7,658 nucleotides of DNA from JANNRR01 sp043736155. GTDB lineage: Bacteria > Pseudomonadota > Alphaproteobacteria > Rhodobacterales > Rhodobacteraceae. The number at the start of each line of letters is the position of its first letter. Position 1 is the stretch's first letter. The notes under the pieces were generated by a model. It was not told where the DNA came from. It saw nothing but the letters and a program-made list of their open reading frames with translations, and ran no database searches. A program made the translations under genes and the position numbers. The stretch lies in NCBI GenBank assembly GCA_043736155.1, contig JAYTDA010000264.1, positions 1 to 7,658 on the forward strand. Direction: 5' to 3'. Below, one piece after another: positions 6,575 to 7,658 of the stretch.

Positions 6575-7650
6575 TCTACGACCCGGCGGGTGGCTGCCAT
6601 CATTTCTGTCAACAGGGGCGGCGGCGGGGCAGGCAGAATGCCATCCATCACAGCAGCAAGATAAGCAGCACGCCACTCGGCGCTGACCGGTTCCTGACTT
6701 TTCTTCATCACAGGATAGCCCATCAACTGCACGGCACCTACAGGAAACAAGCTGTAGAACTGCCCCTGGTTAAGCGCTTTAGCTATGAAACTGCGGGCGC
6801 TCTCCACCCAGCCTGCTCCCTGAAGCCGGGACAATGCCCTGGCTTCGCTGACAAATGGCTGATCGGCTGAAGCGGTATAGGCCAGCACTTGCCGCAGGAC
6901 GGCTTCGGGCGCTGTGGCGATGCGCCTTTGGAACTCAGCGGGTGGATACAGGCCCCCGAGGGTCAATCCTGCTGCGCGCATCGCCTGGCCAAACCCCCGC
7001 TCTCCGCGCCGGATGACCTTGTATTTGTTGGACGTCAACCGATAGTTTTGCCAAAAGGCGCGAAAGGCCGGGTGCGCCAATGCACCCGGGCCGATGGAGT
7101 ACAGATAGGATTCCAGAAACCGCTCGGCTCCCCGTTCACGCAGGATCGTGCCGGTAATGTCATACGCCGCAGTTTCCATCTGATTCAGCGTATCGTCAAT
7201 GTCCGACAGGGGAAACCAGATGCTGTCATTGACAATCACCAACCTCTGCGGCTGCACCTTGATATTCACCAGATGCAACCACCCATCACGATAACCGCCA
7301 AAGTCATAGCCGAAGTTTGGCCTTTCGATAATCCGCCACACCTCCCCCGCCAATCTGATGCGGTCTTTCTGGCTCAGCGGCGCGTTGGACACGGCAAGAA
7401 CGGCATAGCCACTGCCGGCCAGATGCCGACACAGGCGCAGCAGGCTTTCTGCCAGACCGGCGGGTTGGTAGATCAAGACCATCGCCACCTTGGATTGCAG
7501 CGCCTGATTGCCTTGTGTGGTTGGCAAACCCGCAGCCACCCGCCGGTTGTGCAGGTATCCCGCAAGGGGTTCCCAGATCGCCTCTGGCAGGGCGCGCAAT
7601 TGCTGGCCCAGCCGCTGCATCTCGCGCTTGATTTTCCAGTGCGGAATCAT
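6571..7650 (-). CDS. Rhamnan synthesis protein F (RgpF)-family glycan protein, copy B
   Basis: This 359-residue product is a paralogue of the gene that follows it, sharing the same blocks in the same order: YQPAGL (61-66), SNAPLS (88-93), ERPNFGYDFGGYRDG (109-123), NDSIWFPL (141-148), ESYLYSIGPGALAHPAF (180-196) and RGERGFGQAMR (215-225), with GYPVMKKS near the C-terminus. No signal peptide or membrane helix is visible. The start at 7650 matches the start of copy A by alignment, but the frame stays open for the 8 nt left in the window, so an upstream start cannot be excluded. The last bases, CTGGCGGG, directly abut the ATG and could be part of a weak ribosome binding site. It is the first operon gene visible; further genes may precede it. 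The role in glycan assembly is inferred from family and context. Confidence 0.85.
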   Translation of the reverse strand: MIPHWKIKREMQRLGQQLRALPEAIWEPLAGYLHNRRVAAGLPTTQGNQALQSKVAMVLIYQPAGLAESLLRLCRHLAGSGYAVLAVSNAPLSQKDRIRLAGEVWRIIERPNFGYDFGGYRDGWLHLVNIKVQPQRLVIVNDSIWFPLSDIDDTLNQMETAAYDITGTILRERGAERFLESYLYSIGPGALAHPAFRAFWQNYRLTSNKYKVIRRGERGFGQAMRAAGLTLGGLYPPAEFQRRIATAPEAVLRQVLAYTASADQPFVSEARALSRLQGAGWVESARSFIAKALNQGQFYSLFPVGAVQLMGYPVMKKSQEPVSAEWRAAYLAAVMDGILPAPPPPLLTEMMAATRRVVE

Positions 7651-7658
7651 CCCGCCAG

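Noticed and set aside
6575..6676. Upstream extension of RgpF copy A by 34 codons
   Set aside because: The extra sequence is Cys-rich and lies in the preceding gene. Alignment with copy B and the ATGA overlap support 6574.

Overview
The window looks like chromosomal DNA of a high-GC alphaproteobacterium, most probably Rhodobacteraceae or a close relative. This rests on strong G/C use at third codon positions, the very typical alphaproteobacterial FlgE N-terminus, and a CtrA-like TTAA-N7-CTAA element. The genus cannot be fixed by eye. All seven supported genes are on the minus strand, so transcription runs from high to low coordinates. The plus strand holds only open-frame shadows.

In transcription order, positions 7650 to 1005 carry six tightly packed genes. 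They are two tandem RgpF-family (rhamnan synthesis protein F-like) proteins (7650-6571 and 6574-5426), an FkbM-family methyltransferase (5422-4706), a NeuC-type hydrolysing UDP-N-acetylglucosamine 2-epimerase (4709-3588), and two tandem, mutually divergent GT30/WaaA-like (Kdo transferase family) glycosyltransferases (3583-2309 and 2309-1005). Junctions are ATGA overlaps, a TGATG overlap, or gaps of 3-4 nt, which is a strong operon signature. The operon may begin outside the window, since only 8 nt lie upstream of the first start codon.

A gene-free gap of about 260 nt follows (746-1004). It contains the CtrA-like element and a weak hairpin. The 5' part of flgE (flagellar hook protein) then starts at about 745 and runs off the low-coordinate edge.

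Together the six genes read as a cell-surface glycan module: an amino-sugar precursor enzyme of the nonulosonic (sialic/legionaminic-type) route, a sugar methyltransferase, two RgpF-type glycan proteins and two glycosyltransferases of the family that normally uses CMP-Kdo. No NeuB or NeuA is present in the window, so the final sugar is unknown. The most interesting point is the pairing of NeuC with two diverged GT30 enzymes directly upstream of a flagellar hook gene. It suggests, without proving, that these GT30 enzymes use a CMP-activated 3-deoxy-2-ulosonic sugar other than, or in addition to, Kdo, for LPS, capsule or possibly flagellar decoration.
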